Assembly: GCA_023411795.1 (NCBI GenBank)
Contig: JAEYOK010000048.1
Coordinates: 14,266 to 78,265, forward strand
Direction: 5' to 3'
From: Bacillota bacterium
Lineage (GTDB): Bacteria; Bacillota; Clostridia; DSM-8532
Length of the DNA: 64,000 bases
Position 1 is the stretch's first letter. Each line of letters begins with the position of its first letter. Positions 8,844 through 17,562 of the stretch are shown piece by piece. The notes under the pieces are model-generated. The model ran no database searches. It was not told the DNA's origin and worked only from the letters and a program-made list of their open reading frames with translations. The translations under genes were made by a program, and so were the position numbers.

Positions 8844-10196
8844 TCACACTAAATCAAACCCATTTTCACTGATTACCTTTGAGTACCAGTAGCCGCTATC
8901 CTTAACGATTCTCTCTTGGGTCTTAAAATCAATATATACAAGTCCAAAACGTTTAGTAAAGCCAAGAGACCATTCAAGGTTATCAGTAAAGCAAAATGCA
9001 TAATAGGCTGTGACACGAATGCCTGAACGAATAGCCCGATCTATTTGAATAAGATGCTTGTACATATAATCAATACGACCATCATCCATCAGCCTGTGCT
9101 CACGGTTTACATTATCCGTTGTACATGAGCCATTAGCAGTAATTTTAAACTCTATATTCCCATAATCTCTTTTTACTCGTTCCATGATATTATATAGAGC
9201 CTCAGGAACAATTTCCCAATAAATATCATTTATTGGCTTACCTGTTTTAACCGAAACAAACTTTACAGGCCATGATTTTTCATCATGAACATAATAATGA
9301 GGAGAGTAGTAGTTTAAACCAAGGAAGTCCGGTCGTTCCGACATTATTTCAAGATCTTTATCTAATATCTCCGGCAACACCACACCCTGTGCTTTATACC
9401 AATCAAGCATGTCCTGCGGGAAGCTGCCCTTGTACATGGGATCTAAGAACCAACGGTTTCTATATCCATCGGCCCTGATTGCCGCTTCAATATCCAATTT
9501 ATTATCAGTAGCACTCTTACAATCCGAAAGGTTAAGTGCGATACCGATTTTAGCACCTGGAAGCATATCATGGCATGCCTTTACTGCTTTGCCGTGGGCC
9601 AAAAGCAGATTATAGCTAACCAATAATGCTGTAGAAAAATCTTTTAAGCCGGGAGCATATGTACCAAGGTAATTTCCAATAAATGCAGTACAAAAAGGTT
9701 CTTCAAAAGTAACCCATTGCCGTACCTTTTCTCCGAATTCTTTATAAAGTATTCTGGCATATTGCTCAAAATAGTCTGTTACATCACGGTTGCCCCAACC
9801 ACCAATATCCTGCAGTTTCTGAGGCAAATCCCACGCATAGAGGGATACCATAGGTTCAATGCCATTTTTAATTAGCTCATCAATAACATTGTGATAGAAA
9901 GCAATACCTTTCTCATTAATTTTGCCTTTGCCATCAGGGAAAATACGCGTCCATGCAATAGACATACGGAAATTCCGTATATTCATTTTTTTCATTAGTG
10001 CAATATCTTCCTTATACCTATGATAGAAATCAGAGGAAACATCTCCACTTTCACCATCTATAATGTTACCGGGAATGTGGCTATAACGATCCCAAATAGA
10101 TTCACCTTTTCCGTCTTCTTTGTATGCACCTTCAGATTGTGGTGCACTGTTTGCTACTCCCCAGATAAAATCTTTAGGAAATGTTATTTTAGTCAC
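8844..10196 (-). CDS. Glycoside hydrolase family 1-like protein lacking the catalytic nucleophile
   Basis: A 450-residue GH1 fold (TIM barrel), normal length for bacterial beta-glucosidases. The N-terminal FPKDFIWGVANSAPQSEGAY, the internal LGLNYYSPHYY and the C-terminal DNLEWSLGFTKRFGLVYIDF are classic GH1. Active-site residues are altered: the nucleophile motif ITENG reads ITANG (Ala354, codon GCT at 9135-9137), the acid/base motif TFNEP reads TFEEP (Glu166 kept, the Asn before it now Glu165), HWDLP reads AWDLP (His to Ala121), and the Trp of the WSLLDN motif is Phe401. Gln20, Asn295, Tyr296, Glu408 and Trp409 remain. It cannot be an ordinary retaining glucosidase. GTG 10196 is chosen (AAAGGAG 8 bases upstream). 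It sits between two deaminase-like genes of one operon, so it may act on a purine-derived substrate or nucleoside; this is inference. Confidence 0.85.
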   Translation of the reverse strand: MTKITFPKDFIWGVANSAPQSEGAYKEDGKGESIWDRYSHIPGNIIDGESGDVSSDFYHRYKEDIALMKKMNIRNFRMSIAWTRIFPDGKGKINEKGIAFYHNVIDELIKNGIEPMVSLYAWDLPQKLQDIGGWGNRDVTDYFEQYARILYKEFGEKVRQWVTFEEPFCTAFIGNYLGTYAPGLKDFSTALLVSYNLLLAHGKAVKACHDMLPGAKIGIALNLSDCKSATDNKLDIEAAIRADGYRNRWFLDPMYKGSFPQDMLDWYKAQGVVLPEILDKDLEIMSERPDFLGLNYYSPHYYVHDEKSWPVKFVSVKTGKPINDIYWEIVPEALYNIMERVKRDYGNIEFKITANGSCTTDNVNREHRLMDDGRIDYMYKHLIQIDRAIRSGIRVTAYYAFCFTDNLEWSLGFTKRFGLVYIDFKTQERIVKDSGYWYSKVISENGFDLV

Positions 10197-10210
10197 TTTT
10201 TTAGCTCCTT

Positions 10211-11614
10211 TCAACTTCTCCAGTATGGACGTTTACGCCCCCAGGGCGAATTTAGCAGTCTTTCTGTCTCACCATTAGATGCGCCATCTACCAATTCATT
10301 TGCACAGCGAATAGCATCCTTCATTATAGCTTTTTCATTCATAGTCTTAAGCTCATAATCTTCCATGACTATCTTTCCGTCAATTATAGTGGTGCGTACA
10401 TCGCTGCCGTTGGCACTGTATACTAATTTTGGCGTATAGCGATTTACTGGTATAAGGTGAGGTTTATTAAAATCAACTAATATAATATCTGCCTTTTTAC
10501 CGATTTCCAATGAGCCTATTTCATCTTCCATGTTCAAGACACGGGCACCGTTAATTGTCGCAAGCTCTATAGCCTGCTCGGCAGTTAGAAAATCAGCAGA
10601 CATATTCTTTTGCTTTTGCAGATATGAGGCTACACGCATAAGTTCAAACATATCATAGGTATAACTAGCTCCACCATCAGTTCCCAAGCCTACTGCTACA
10701 TCTCTTGCGAGCATTTCAGCAACAGGAGCCACTCCATATGCAAGCTGTGAATTTGCTGCCGGGCAGTGTGCAATCTTAGTATCTGTGTCTCCAATAATTT
10801 TTATTTCTTCCGGTGTAAGCCATACAGAATGAACATAAACCATATTTGGCCCAACATAGCCGAGCTTTGCAAGATATTCAACATCCCGCATTCCATATTC
10901 CTTGTAGCAATTGGCTATTAAATCACTCCAGCCGGCCACATGGAAATTGTTCTGCATACCGTTTGCAAGACAATATTCCTGTGACATTTTCAAAAGCTCT
11001 GGGGAAGCGTCCTGAGTAGTTCCTACACCCAGAGCCACGGTCGTACGACTTCTCTTATGCCATTTTGATGCAAATCTTTCTACATCAGCCATAAGATCTT
11101 CACGGGAGTGTACCATGGTCATACTTTCATCATCAATAGCATTTCCCGCAAAGGAACGATCGAGCAAACCATACACAATACATGACCGTATTCCGCTTTC
11201 ATCCAAAGCTGTGGCAAGATTGCGTACATTATCGAAATAAGTATGCATATACCAATGGTCACATACTGTTGTTGTACCGCTTTTAATCATTTCCATTGCT
11301 GCAACCTGTGCACTTACATAAGAGTGCTCAGGAGTCATCCTGCTGACAACCGGAAAGAGGAATCGCCAGTTCCATGGTGAAAAGTGCATATCGTATCCAA
11401 TACCCTCTATCAAAGCCTGGTAGATATGAGTATGCGTATTTATCATGCCGGGCATAACTGCACAGCCTTCTGCATCAATTATTTTGTCAGCTTGGATATC
11501 CAAGCTGTTACCTATTTCAACAATCCTTCCGCCGTCTATTGCAATATCGCCTTTAAATACTCTTCTTTCTTTATCTACAGTGACAAGAGTACCGTTTTTT
11601 ATTAGAATGTCCAT
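10211..11614 (-). CDS. Amidohydrolase-superfamily protein, AtzB/TrzN/hydroxyatrazine-hydrolase type
   Basis: A 467-residue metal-dependent hydrolase. Motifs in order: MINTHTHIYQALIEGIG (HxH), SGTTTVCDHWY, NNFHVAGWSD (a metal-ligand His), MVYVHSVWL, KIAHCPAANSQLAYG and LGTDGGASYTYDMFE (catalytic Asp). The composite is closest to the ATZ/TRZ aminohydrolase group, which removes amino or halide groups from N-heterocycles. In this locus it plausibly deaminates a purine or opens a ring; the precise reaction cannot be read. ATG 11614 (MDILIKNG) has GAGGA 8 bases upstream and is preferred to the GTG two codons before. Its stop region contains the ribosome binding site of the GH1-like gene, so the two are tightly coupled. 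Confidence 0.82.
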   Translation of the reverse strand: MDILIKNGTLVTVDKERRVFKGDIAIDGGRIVEIGNSLDIQADKIIDAEGCAVMPGMINTHTHIYQALIEGIGYDMHFSPWNWRFLFPVVSRMTPEHSYVSAQVAAMEMIKSGTTTVCDHWYMHTYFDNVRNLATALDESGIRSCIVYGLLDRSFAGNAIDDESMTMVHSREDLMADVERFASKWHKRSRTTVALGVGTTQDASPELLKMSQEYCLANGMQNNFHVAGWSDLIANCYKEYGMRDVEYLAKLGYVGPNMVYVHSVWLTPEEIKIIGDTDTKIAHCPAANSQLAYGVAPVAEMLARDVAVGLGTDGGASYTYDMFELMRVASYLQKQKNMSADFLTAEQAIELATINGARVLNMEDEIGSLEIGKKADIILVDFNKPHLIPVNRYTPKLVYSANGSDVRTTIIDGKIVMEDYELKTMNEKAIMKDAIRCANELVDGASNGETERLLNSPWGRKRPYWRS

Positions 11615-11638
11615 AGTCACTTTCCTCTTATTTATTAT

Positions 11639-12826
11639 TTACATTCTGCTTAATGCATCAATAAGGTAATAGTATCCTTTAGCAGCATCCACAAGCTGTG
11701 CAATTTCAATATGCTCATCAACAACATGCGCCTGTGATTCAGCACATGGCCCAAAGCCTATTGTGGGAATATTATATATCCCTGCAGACGCACTTCCATT
11801 AGTGCAGAATTTATACGCCGATACACTCGGATTTAGTCCCGCATTTTGAAGAGCTCCCAAAGCCGTATCAATAATATTGAAATTCTTATCTTTATCCAAG
11901 CACCAAGCAGGAGCAAACTTAGTATGGGTTACTTTATATCCGGTATAAAATTCTAAATCCAGACTTTCTATAAACGCCTCTGCTTCAAATTCGTTATCTT
12001 CGGTCTTTAATTTTGATATCTTTTGCTTAATTTGCTCAAGAATAGATTCCTCATTATCACCTATAAGCAAACGCCTGTCAAAAGTGGTTCTGCATAAGTC
12101 AGGAACAACCGATGCACCGGGATATGGAGATGATATAATATCAGTTAGTTCCATTATCCCATCACCCAACATATCGTGATGAGAAACAGGTATGCTACGG
12201 ATATCCGCTAAGAGCTTCATCATCTTATACACGGAGTTTATACCAACTTCGGGGTTAGATGAATGTGCAGATTTTCCCTTTGTTTGGACCACTATTTCAC
12301 CACGTCCGCGTTGTCCAATATTTAAGTTAAGCCTACTTGCTTCACCAATCACTACTATATCAGGATTGACTTTATCTAGTATATAAGCTAGTGCACAGCC
12401 TTCAGCAACTTCCTCCATGGCAGTACCGGTAACATATACATCTCCCAATGGACGCTTATCTCCGGCCAACCAGCCTGCAGCCATTATCATGGCTGAAAGA
12501 GCGCCTTTCATATCAGCCGCTCCTCTGCCATAAATTTTGCCGTCTGAAACAGTTCCATCAAATGGGGCATACTGCCATTTACCTGGATCCGAAACATCTA
12601 CTGTATCAATATGACCGTCCAGTAGCACCTTTTTACCATTTCCGCTACCGCAAATCTTTCCGATTACATTGCCTTGCGCGTCGATCCAAGCCTCGTCATA
12701 GCCAACTTTCTTCATATTGTCGCATATAAATTGTGCAATTTCCTTTTCGGAGCCCGTTACACTATTAATGCTTATCATGCTTCTGCATAATTCAATGAGA
12801 TCGTTGCGACGTTTTTCATTCAGCAT
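11639..12826 (-). CDS. ygeY: YgeY-like M20 peptidase/deacylase (ArgE/DapE family)
   Basis: A 395-residue dinuclear zinc amidohydrolase of the M20 family. Metal ligands are visible in LLDGHIDTVD (His, Asp), GRGAADMKGALSAM (Asp), the catalytic MEEVAEG (Glu-Glu), VIGEASRLN, and near the end FGPCAESQAHVVDE (His). The C-terminal text FCTNGSASAGIYNIPTIGFGP matches E. coli YgeY well by memory. The family hydrolyses N-acyl or carbamoyl amino acids; in anaerobic purine loci it is thought to act late, before diaminopropionate. The start overlaps the stop of the upstream flavoprotein gene by 7 bases, with GGAGG inside that gene, showing translational coupling. Confidence 0.83.
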   Translation of the reverse strand: MLNEKRRNDLIELCRSMISINSVTGSEKEIAQFICDNMKKVGYDEAWIDAQGNVIGKICGSGNGKKVLLDGHIDTVDVSDPGKWQYAPFDGTVSDGKIYGRGAADMKGALSAMIMAAGWLAGDKRPLGDVYVTGTAMEEVAEGCALAYILDKVNPDIVVIGEASRLNLNIGQRGRGEIVVQTKGKSAHSSNPEVGINSVYKMMKLLADIRSIPVSHHDMLGDGIMELTDIISSPYPGASVVPDLCRTTFDRRLLIGDNEESILEQIKQKISKLKTEDNEFEAEAFIESLDLEFYTGYKVTHTKFAPAWCLDKDKNFNIIDTALGALQNAGLNPSVSAYKFCTNGSASAGIYNIPTIGFGPCAESQAHVVDEHIEIAQLVDAAKGYYYLIDALSRM

Positions 12827-13929
12827 ACGGCGCCTCCATTTATATCAGTGATTCTAATAGCTTTGACCTTGCACACACTCTCACAAACACCGCACCCTGT
12901 GCAATACTCTAAATTAGCCTGTGCCTTACCATTTGCATTTTTATCCATAGCAGCCGCATAGCATGAATTCTGGCACAAACCACAACCTGTACATGCATCC
13001 TCGTCTACAATAGCCTGCAAATTGCATACTTCAGGCATATGCAGGTATTTTTGGGCACAACCTCTTATTTCTGCCAGATTTTTAACTCCATTAGCAGCCA
13101 TCCATTTGCGAAGGTCGGCCTCTACCTTATCAAATATATCTAGACCTTTTAATATAGGTGTTCCTACCATTCCTACACAAGTTGCCCCTGCCATAATTAA
13201 CTTGATAACATCGGCTGCACAAGATACTCCACCCACACCAAGAACAGGTACGGAAACATTGGCAGCAATCTCTGCAATATATGCCAATGTCAATGGGAAA
13301 ATAGGTGCCGAAGACATATATCCGAATGATCCGTCACAACCAAGAATTGCTCTCCTTTTGTCAATATCAATATCCATGGCAGGACCCACTGCGTCCATAG
13401 CTGCAATCATGTTAACACCTGCATCCTCTAAACGCTTGCATAAATCCCCAATATTCTTAACAAAGGGTGGTAATTTAACCATTATCGGAACATCAATATT
13501 ATTGCGGGCATATCTGACAACATCGACCAGATTCTCAGGTTCATAATCTGAAAAAGTAACCATTGCTGCCCCATGCTTCTGTAATAAAACAGCCAACTCA
13601 GCCGCTTTTTTTGGCGGACAATGATTTGTCGCAATATTTGTTATTAATGGCATAGGAATATTCAATTTGTCTAATTCCTTAAGCCAGGCGTCAAATCCTA
13701 TATCTGTCCAATCAGCATTAATCAATCCGCGATTAGCTGCTATCATATATGGGTTAGCAGACTTAGCCGGTTCTTGACGAATGCTTTTTGTAACAATTGC
13801 TCCTATGTTATGTTGAGCCGCTCTTTCAATCAAACGGCTGTTACCGGTTAGTGGGCCTTCCGATAGAATCAATGGATTTTTAAACTTTATACCGGATACT
13901 TCTACTGAAAGGTCTATTTCGTGCATCAT
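12820..13929 (-). CDS. Dihydroorotate dehydrogenase-like flavoprotein with C-terminal 2[4Fe-4S] ferredoxin domain (PreA-like)
   Basis: A 369-residue protein. Residues 1-300 are a DHOD-type FMN TIM barrel (KNPLILSEGPL at the start; GVGGVSCAADVIKLIMAGA as the phosphate-binding end). Residues 310-369 hold two ferredoxin motifs, CTGCGLCQNSC and CTGCGVCESVC. The layout matches PreA, the catalytic subunit of dihydropyrimidine dehydrogenase. The NxSCP loop that carries the catalytic cysteine in PreA/DPD is not seen; the corresponding stretch reads TFSDYEPEN, so the acid/base is different. No PreT-like FAD/NADH subunit is present, so electrons probably come from ferredoxin. It likely reduces an oxopurine or pyrimidine-like ring before opening. 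The start has GGGAGAG 8 bases before tandem ATG codons at 13929. Confidence 0.82.
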   Translation of the reverse strand: MMHEIDLSVEVSGIKFKNPLILSEGPLTGNSRLIERAAQHNIGAIVTKSIRQEPAKSANPYMIAANRGLINADWTDIGFDAWLKELDKLNIPMPLITNIATNHCPPKKAAELAVLLQKHGAAMVTFSDYEPENLVDVVRYARNNIDVPIMVKLPPFVKNIGDLCKRLEDAGVNMIAAMDAVGPAMDIDIDKRRAILGCDGSFGYMSSAPIFPLTLAYIAEIAANVSVPVLGVGGVSCAADVIKLIMAGATCVGMVGTPILKGLDIFDKVEADLRKWMAANGVKNLAEIRGCAQKYLHMPEVCNLQAIVDEDACTGCGLCQNSCYAAAMDKNANGKAQANLEYCTGCGVCESVCKVKAIRITDINGGAVC

Positions 13930-13948
13930 AATATGTTCTCTCCCTTTT

Positions 13949-15178
13949 TTACATACAAATAGCTTCGATCATGTTGCAATATACTTCTGTAACGTTACAA
14001 ACCTCATCAATATCAACTTCCTCACGTGGGCTATGAGCCATCTGGCCATCACCAGGCCCGTAAACCAAAGTCGGAATACCCAAATCATTAATAAGAAAGT
14101 CCATTTCGTTATAACCATTTGAGTATTTCTTTTGAAGCTGCTTAAGTCCACTTTTTTCTGCTGCTGCCTTTAATATGTGATATAGCTTACAGTCAGTATC
14201 CATAATTGTCGGATTAAGACCACGCTCACGAATAGGCTGCCAATGCCAATCAGGACGTGCAACTTCAGCGGTGGCATCAAGCTCGGGATCAAGTTTTTTA
14301 GCTTCTTCTATAATCCTGTTTACCTGTTGAAGGGCAAGAGGAGTATTTTCACCTGGTACTGTTCTTCTGTCCATCCAGATTACAGCTTCCCCGGGTACGT
14401 TATTATACGCTGTACCAGCATCAAGCTTGCTTACGCACAAGGTTGCACGTAGCTTTCCAAGCTCACCAATATCAACTTCAGGGAATTCCATTTTAAACAA
14501 GCGTTCCAGTATGGACATAGATTTCTGAATTGCATTAATTCCTATCCATGGATTACTGGCATGTGCAGTACGCCCCTTTACTCTGATACGGATTGGTGTT
14601 GTTCCTTTGCAGCCAAACTCACATGTAGTAGTATTTGTAGGTTCAGTTACTATAGCATACTCAGAATCAACACCGCTTCTTACCAGGGTATAGCTTCCCC
14701 TGTGCTCTGACTCTTCATCAACAATCGCTGCTACACAAAGAGGCTTCTTCAGCTGCTTTCCAGAGCGCTTGATAGCAATCGCAGCACAGATTGAAGCAAC
14801 TAATCCGCTTTTCTGGTCAACAATTCCTCTGCCCCACATCTTGTTATCGCGAATCTTTGTAACAAAGGGATCTTCCATATCCAGTGCAGGTACGGTGTCA
14901 TAATGACCATGAAGCATAAGTCCAAGCTTTTCGCTCTTATAGCTTTCTGCGCCTACAGTAATCATAACGTTAAAGCGATCATCTGCTACTGGCATGATTT
15001 CTACATTTAGTCCATGCTCTTTGCATATCTTTTCAATTAGTCTTCCACAATCCCCTTCATAACCAAAGGTACTGTCTACACTGACTATGTCTGAAAGTAT
15101 TTTACAAACTTCGTCATTTGTTATATATCCGTTTTTTCCAACATAATTACCATTATACTTGCCTATGTACTCATTCAT
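13949..15178 (-). CDS. M20-family metallopeptidase/amidohydrolase (ArgE/DapE/ACY1 type)
   Basis: A 409-residue zinc hydrolase, second M20 member of the operon. Motifs: LMLHGHYDTVPALD (His/Asp), MWGRGIVDQKSGLVAS (Asp), VDEESEHRGSY (Glu-Glu), TEPTNTTTCEFGCKG and the C-terminal YGPGDGQMAHSPREEVDI (metal His). The dimerisation domain contains GRTAHASNPWIG. It would hydrolyse an amide of an acylated or carbamoylated amino acid. Having two M20 enzymes suggests two successive amide or ureide bonds are cut after ring opening; that is inference. AAGGA lies 5 bases before ATG 15178, and the gene is 19 bases upstream of the flavoprotein gene. Confidence 0.82.
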   Translation of the reverse strand: MNEYIGKYNGNYVGKNGYITNDEVCKILSDIVSVDSTFGYEGDCGRLIEKICKEHGLNVEIMPVADDRFNVMITVGAESYKSEKLGLMLHGHYDTVPALDMEDPFVTKIRDNKMWGRGIVDQKSGLVASICAAIAIKRSGKQLKKPLCVAAIVDEESEHRGSYTLVRSGVDSEYAIVTEPTNTTTCEFGCKGTTPIRIRVKGRTAHASNPWIGINAIQKSMSILERLFKMEFPEVDIGELGKLRATLCVSKLDAGTAYNNVPGEAVIWMDRRTVPGENTPLALQQVNRIIEEAKKLDPELDATAEVARPDWHWQPIRERGLNPTIMDTDCKLYHILKAAAEKSGLKQLQKKYSNGYNEMDFLINDLGIPTLVYGPGDGQMAHSPREEVDIDEVCNVTEVYCNMIEAICM

Positions 15179-15229
15179 AGTAATCCTTACCCCTTTACAT
15201 ATCCTAAGTAATATTCTGCATCCTAATTA

Positions 15230-16582
15230 TTACGGGGTTGGCCAATTGTTGCGTTTCCAGAAATCAACAGCCTGTGCTTGGCAACGAGCACGAACTTCTT
15301 CTTCATCAAGTAGCTGGTACTCTCCACCCTTAACCACAACTCTGCCGTCAATCAGTACTGTATCAACATGGGCACTGTCTGCTACTGTAACAAGAAAGTT
15401 CATAATGTTATTCTCGAAAACAGGAACAGGACTATTATTTTTCAATAACAAAATATCAGCCTTTTTACCAACTTCAAGTGTTCCGATTTCTTTTTCAAGA
15501 TGCAATGATTTTGCACCGTTAATTGTAGCCATTTCAAACATTTGCTCATCAGGTAACAATTCAAGTTCTTCGTAACGAATACGATGAATCATTTGCGCTG
15601 CACGCATATTTTCAAACATTGATTGAGTTTGCCCGTCTGTTCCCAGAGAAACATTAACACCTGCATCAATGAACGGAATCATGTTTGGCCAGAAGCCGAA
15701 GCTTGCATTGGATACTGGCTGATGAGATATATTACAGCCATAATGCTTCATAATAGCAGGATCTAATCTGTTATTCATGTAACTGCAATGAAAGAACAGA
15801 ACATCAGGACCTAAGAATTCAAGATCTTCAAGCCACTTTAAGCAGCGCTTACCATACTTCAATGTTGAATCAAAACTGTGCCAGCGGTCATCCGCAAGGT
15901 GCATCTGTAATCCTGAACCAAGTCTTGTAGCCTCAGCTCTACATCTTTGGATAAGATCGCCTGAACATGTATATGTTGTATGAACTCCGATAACACCTTT
16001 AATACGTCCATCAGGATTCTTACGGCAGTGCTCAATAAAATCTATATTTTCCTTCAGACCAAGCATTGAGTTTTCTTCGCTGATTCTTCCTGTTGTTTCA
16101 AAGGATAGAACTCCACGCATACCCGATTCTTCCACTGCTCTCCCCGCCTCAAATAATGCTCCCGGAAGCGCATAAGATCCTTCAGTAGTATCTGATGTGG
16201 TCGTATATCCGTGTTTAATATTCTCTATGCAGTTAATCAGAGTACCGGCATAAATATCCTCACGGGTTACTTTATCTTCAAGCATGGCAAACCAGAATCT
16301 TTCCATCCATGAAGCAAAAGAAAAATCAACGTCATCATAACCTGAATGAGGCAAGCTTCGAACAACAGCACTGTATAGATGGCTATGGGTTGAAACAAAA
16401 CCAGGAGATGCAATCTTTCCTTTTGCATCGATAATCTCAGCACCTTCAAGCTTCTGTGGGGTAAGCTTGTCCATCGAATCAATTTCCGCAATAATATTAC
16501 CGTCAATACGAATGAAACCATTACGGATTAAGCGTTTTTTCTTGTCGGGTAAAACAATCATAGCATTTTTAATAATTTTCAT
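15230..16582 (-). CDS. ssnA: SsnA-like amidohydrolase
   Basis: A 450-residue amidohydrolase and first gene of the run behind the promoter at 16708-16736. Motifs: FVSTHSHLYSAVVRSLP (HxH), GYTTTSDTTEG, GVHTTYTCSGD, GSGLQMHLADD (His), LFFHCSYMNN (His), ISHQPVSNASFG and SLGTDGQTQSMFENMR (Asp). The C-terminal ADSAHVDTVLIDGRVVVKGGEYQ resembles the SsnA tail. SsnA-type proteins always accompany xdhD/ygeX-type loci and are presumed aminohydrolases acting on a purine derivative. The SsnA assignment rests on remembered similarity in the tail and on context, so the symbol is tentative. AAAGGAG lies 9 bases before ATG 16582. Confidence 0.75.
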   Translation of the reverse strand: MKIIKNAMIVLPDKKKRLIRNGFIRIDGNIIAEIDSMDKLTPQKLEGAEIIDAKGKIASPGFVSTHSHLYSAVVRSLPHSGYDDVDFSFASWMERFWFAMLEDKVTREDIYAGTLINCIENIKHGYTTTSDTTEGSYALPGALFEAGRAVEESGMRGVLSFETTGRISEENSMLGLKENIDFIEHCRKNPDGRIKGVIGVHTTYTCSGDLIQRCRAEATRLGSGLQMHLADDRWHSFDSTLKYGKRCLKWLEDLEFLGPDVLFFHCSYMNNRLDPAIMKHYGCNISHQPVSNASFGFWPNMIPFIDAGVNVSLGTDGQTQSMFENMRAAQMIHRIRYEELELLPDEQMFEMATINGAKSLHLEKEIGTLEVGKKADILLLKNNSPVPVFENNIMNFLVTVADSAHVDTVLIDGRVVVKGGEYQLLDEEEVRARCQAQAVDFWKRNNWPTP

Positions 16583-16707
16583 GTCAATTACTCCTTTAAT
16601 ATAATACTACTGTCATTTGTTACTCAATTTACTGAAAGAAATAATAAATATTCTTAATATGTTTTTGATATATTTTTATTATATGTTTGAACTATTTGGA
16701 TAACTAT

Positions 16708-16736
16708 AGTATATATTTTTATTAATTAACTGTCAA
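16708..16736 (-). promoter_or_regulatory. Sigma-A promoter of the ssnA-like operon
   Basis: TTGACA (16731-16736), a 17-base spacer and TATACT (16708-16713) read on the minus strand, about 125 bases before the first codon at 16582. Near-consensus spacing and both hexamers make this the most convincing promoter in the island. It probably drives the genes from 16582 leftwards to at least ridA. Confidence 0.75.
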
Positions 16737-16768
16737 TTCCTTTCCGTTAATAATAAAAAAAATTAATA

Positions 16769-17536
16769 CTAAATTGAGGCTAATATTCCGCCGTCAACAT
16801 ATATAATTTGTCCGTTAATAAAATTAGAGGCTTTTGATGATAAGAAAATTGCAGTCCCTACTAATTCTTCAGGGTCCCCCCAACGATTTGCAGGGGTCCT
16901 AGCCCGAAGCCATGAGTCAAACACCTGATCCTCTGCCAGATTTCTTGTCATCTCTGTAAGAAAATATCCCGGTCCAATCCCATTAACCTGGATGTTGTAC
17001 TTTCCCCAATCGACAGCCATATTACGGGTGAGCATCTTAACTCCTCCCTTTGAAGCTGCATAAGGAGCAATTGTATGGCGTCCCAATTCACTTTGGAGCG
17101 AACAAATATTAATTATTTTCCCGGATTTTCTGGCAATCATTTTCTTTGCAACTTGCTGAGAGGTAAGAAATACACCGGTCAGATTAATATCTAATATTTC
17201 TTTCCAGTCTGATTCAGGAAAATCTTCTAACGGAATACGTCTTTGTATTCCAGCATTATTAATCAGTATATCAATCGGACCAATACTCTGTTCAATATCC
17301 TCTACTGCTTCGGAAATCTGATCTTTCTTTGTGACATTAAATATCCTTCCGAAAGTATTGATTCCCTCGGTATTTAATGTTTCAACTGCTTTATCCAATT
17401 TAGTCTTGTCAATATCACTTAGTATTACTGTAGCACCTGCACGACCCAGCCCTCTTGCAATAATAAATCCTAGACCTTGAGCGGATCCTGTTATTAGTAC
17501 CCTTTTTCCTGCTAAACCAAAACATGAATTAATCAT
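16769..17536 (-). CDS. SDR-family dehydrogenase (gluconate 5-dehydrogenase-like)
   Basis: A 255-residue short-chain dehydrogenase. The NAD(P) motif is VLITGSAQGLGFIIA, the structural motif is NNAGIQRR, and the catalytic tetrad includes Ser in ICSLQSE and YAASK. The C-terminus INGQIIYVDGGILASI is typical of the IdnO/2-keto-gluconate or 3-ketoacyl reductase group. GGAGG lies 8 bases before ATG 17536. It follows a 2-hydroxyacid dehydrogenase and another SDR, which together could process a hydroxylated acid or sugar. Substrate unknown. Confidence 0.85.
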   Translation of the reverse strand: MINSCFGLAGKRVLITGSAQGLGFIIARGLGRAGATVILSDIDKTKLDKAVETLNTEGINTFGRIFNVTKKDQISEAVEDIEQSIGPIDILINNAGIQRRIPLEDFPESDWKEILDINLTGVFLTSQQVAKKMIARKSGKIINICSLQSELGRHTIAPYAASKGGVKMLTRNMAVDWGKYNIQVNGIGPGYFLTEMTRNLAEDQVFDSWLRARTPANRWGDPEELVGTAIFLSSKASNFINGQIIYVDGGILASI

Positions 17537-17562
17537 CTCATGTTCCTCCTTTACTATAGGTT

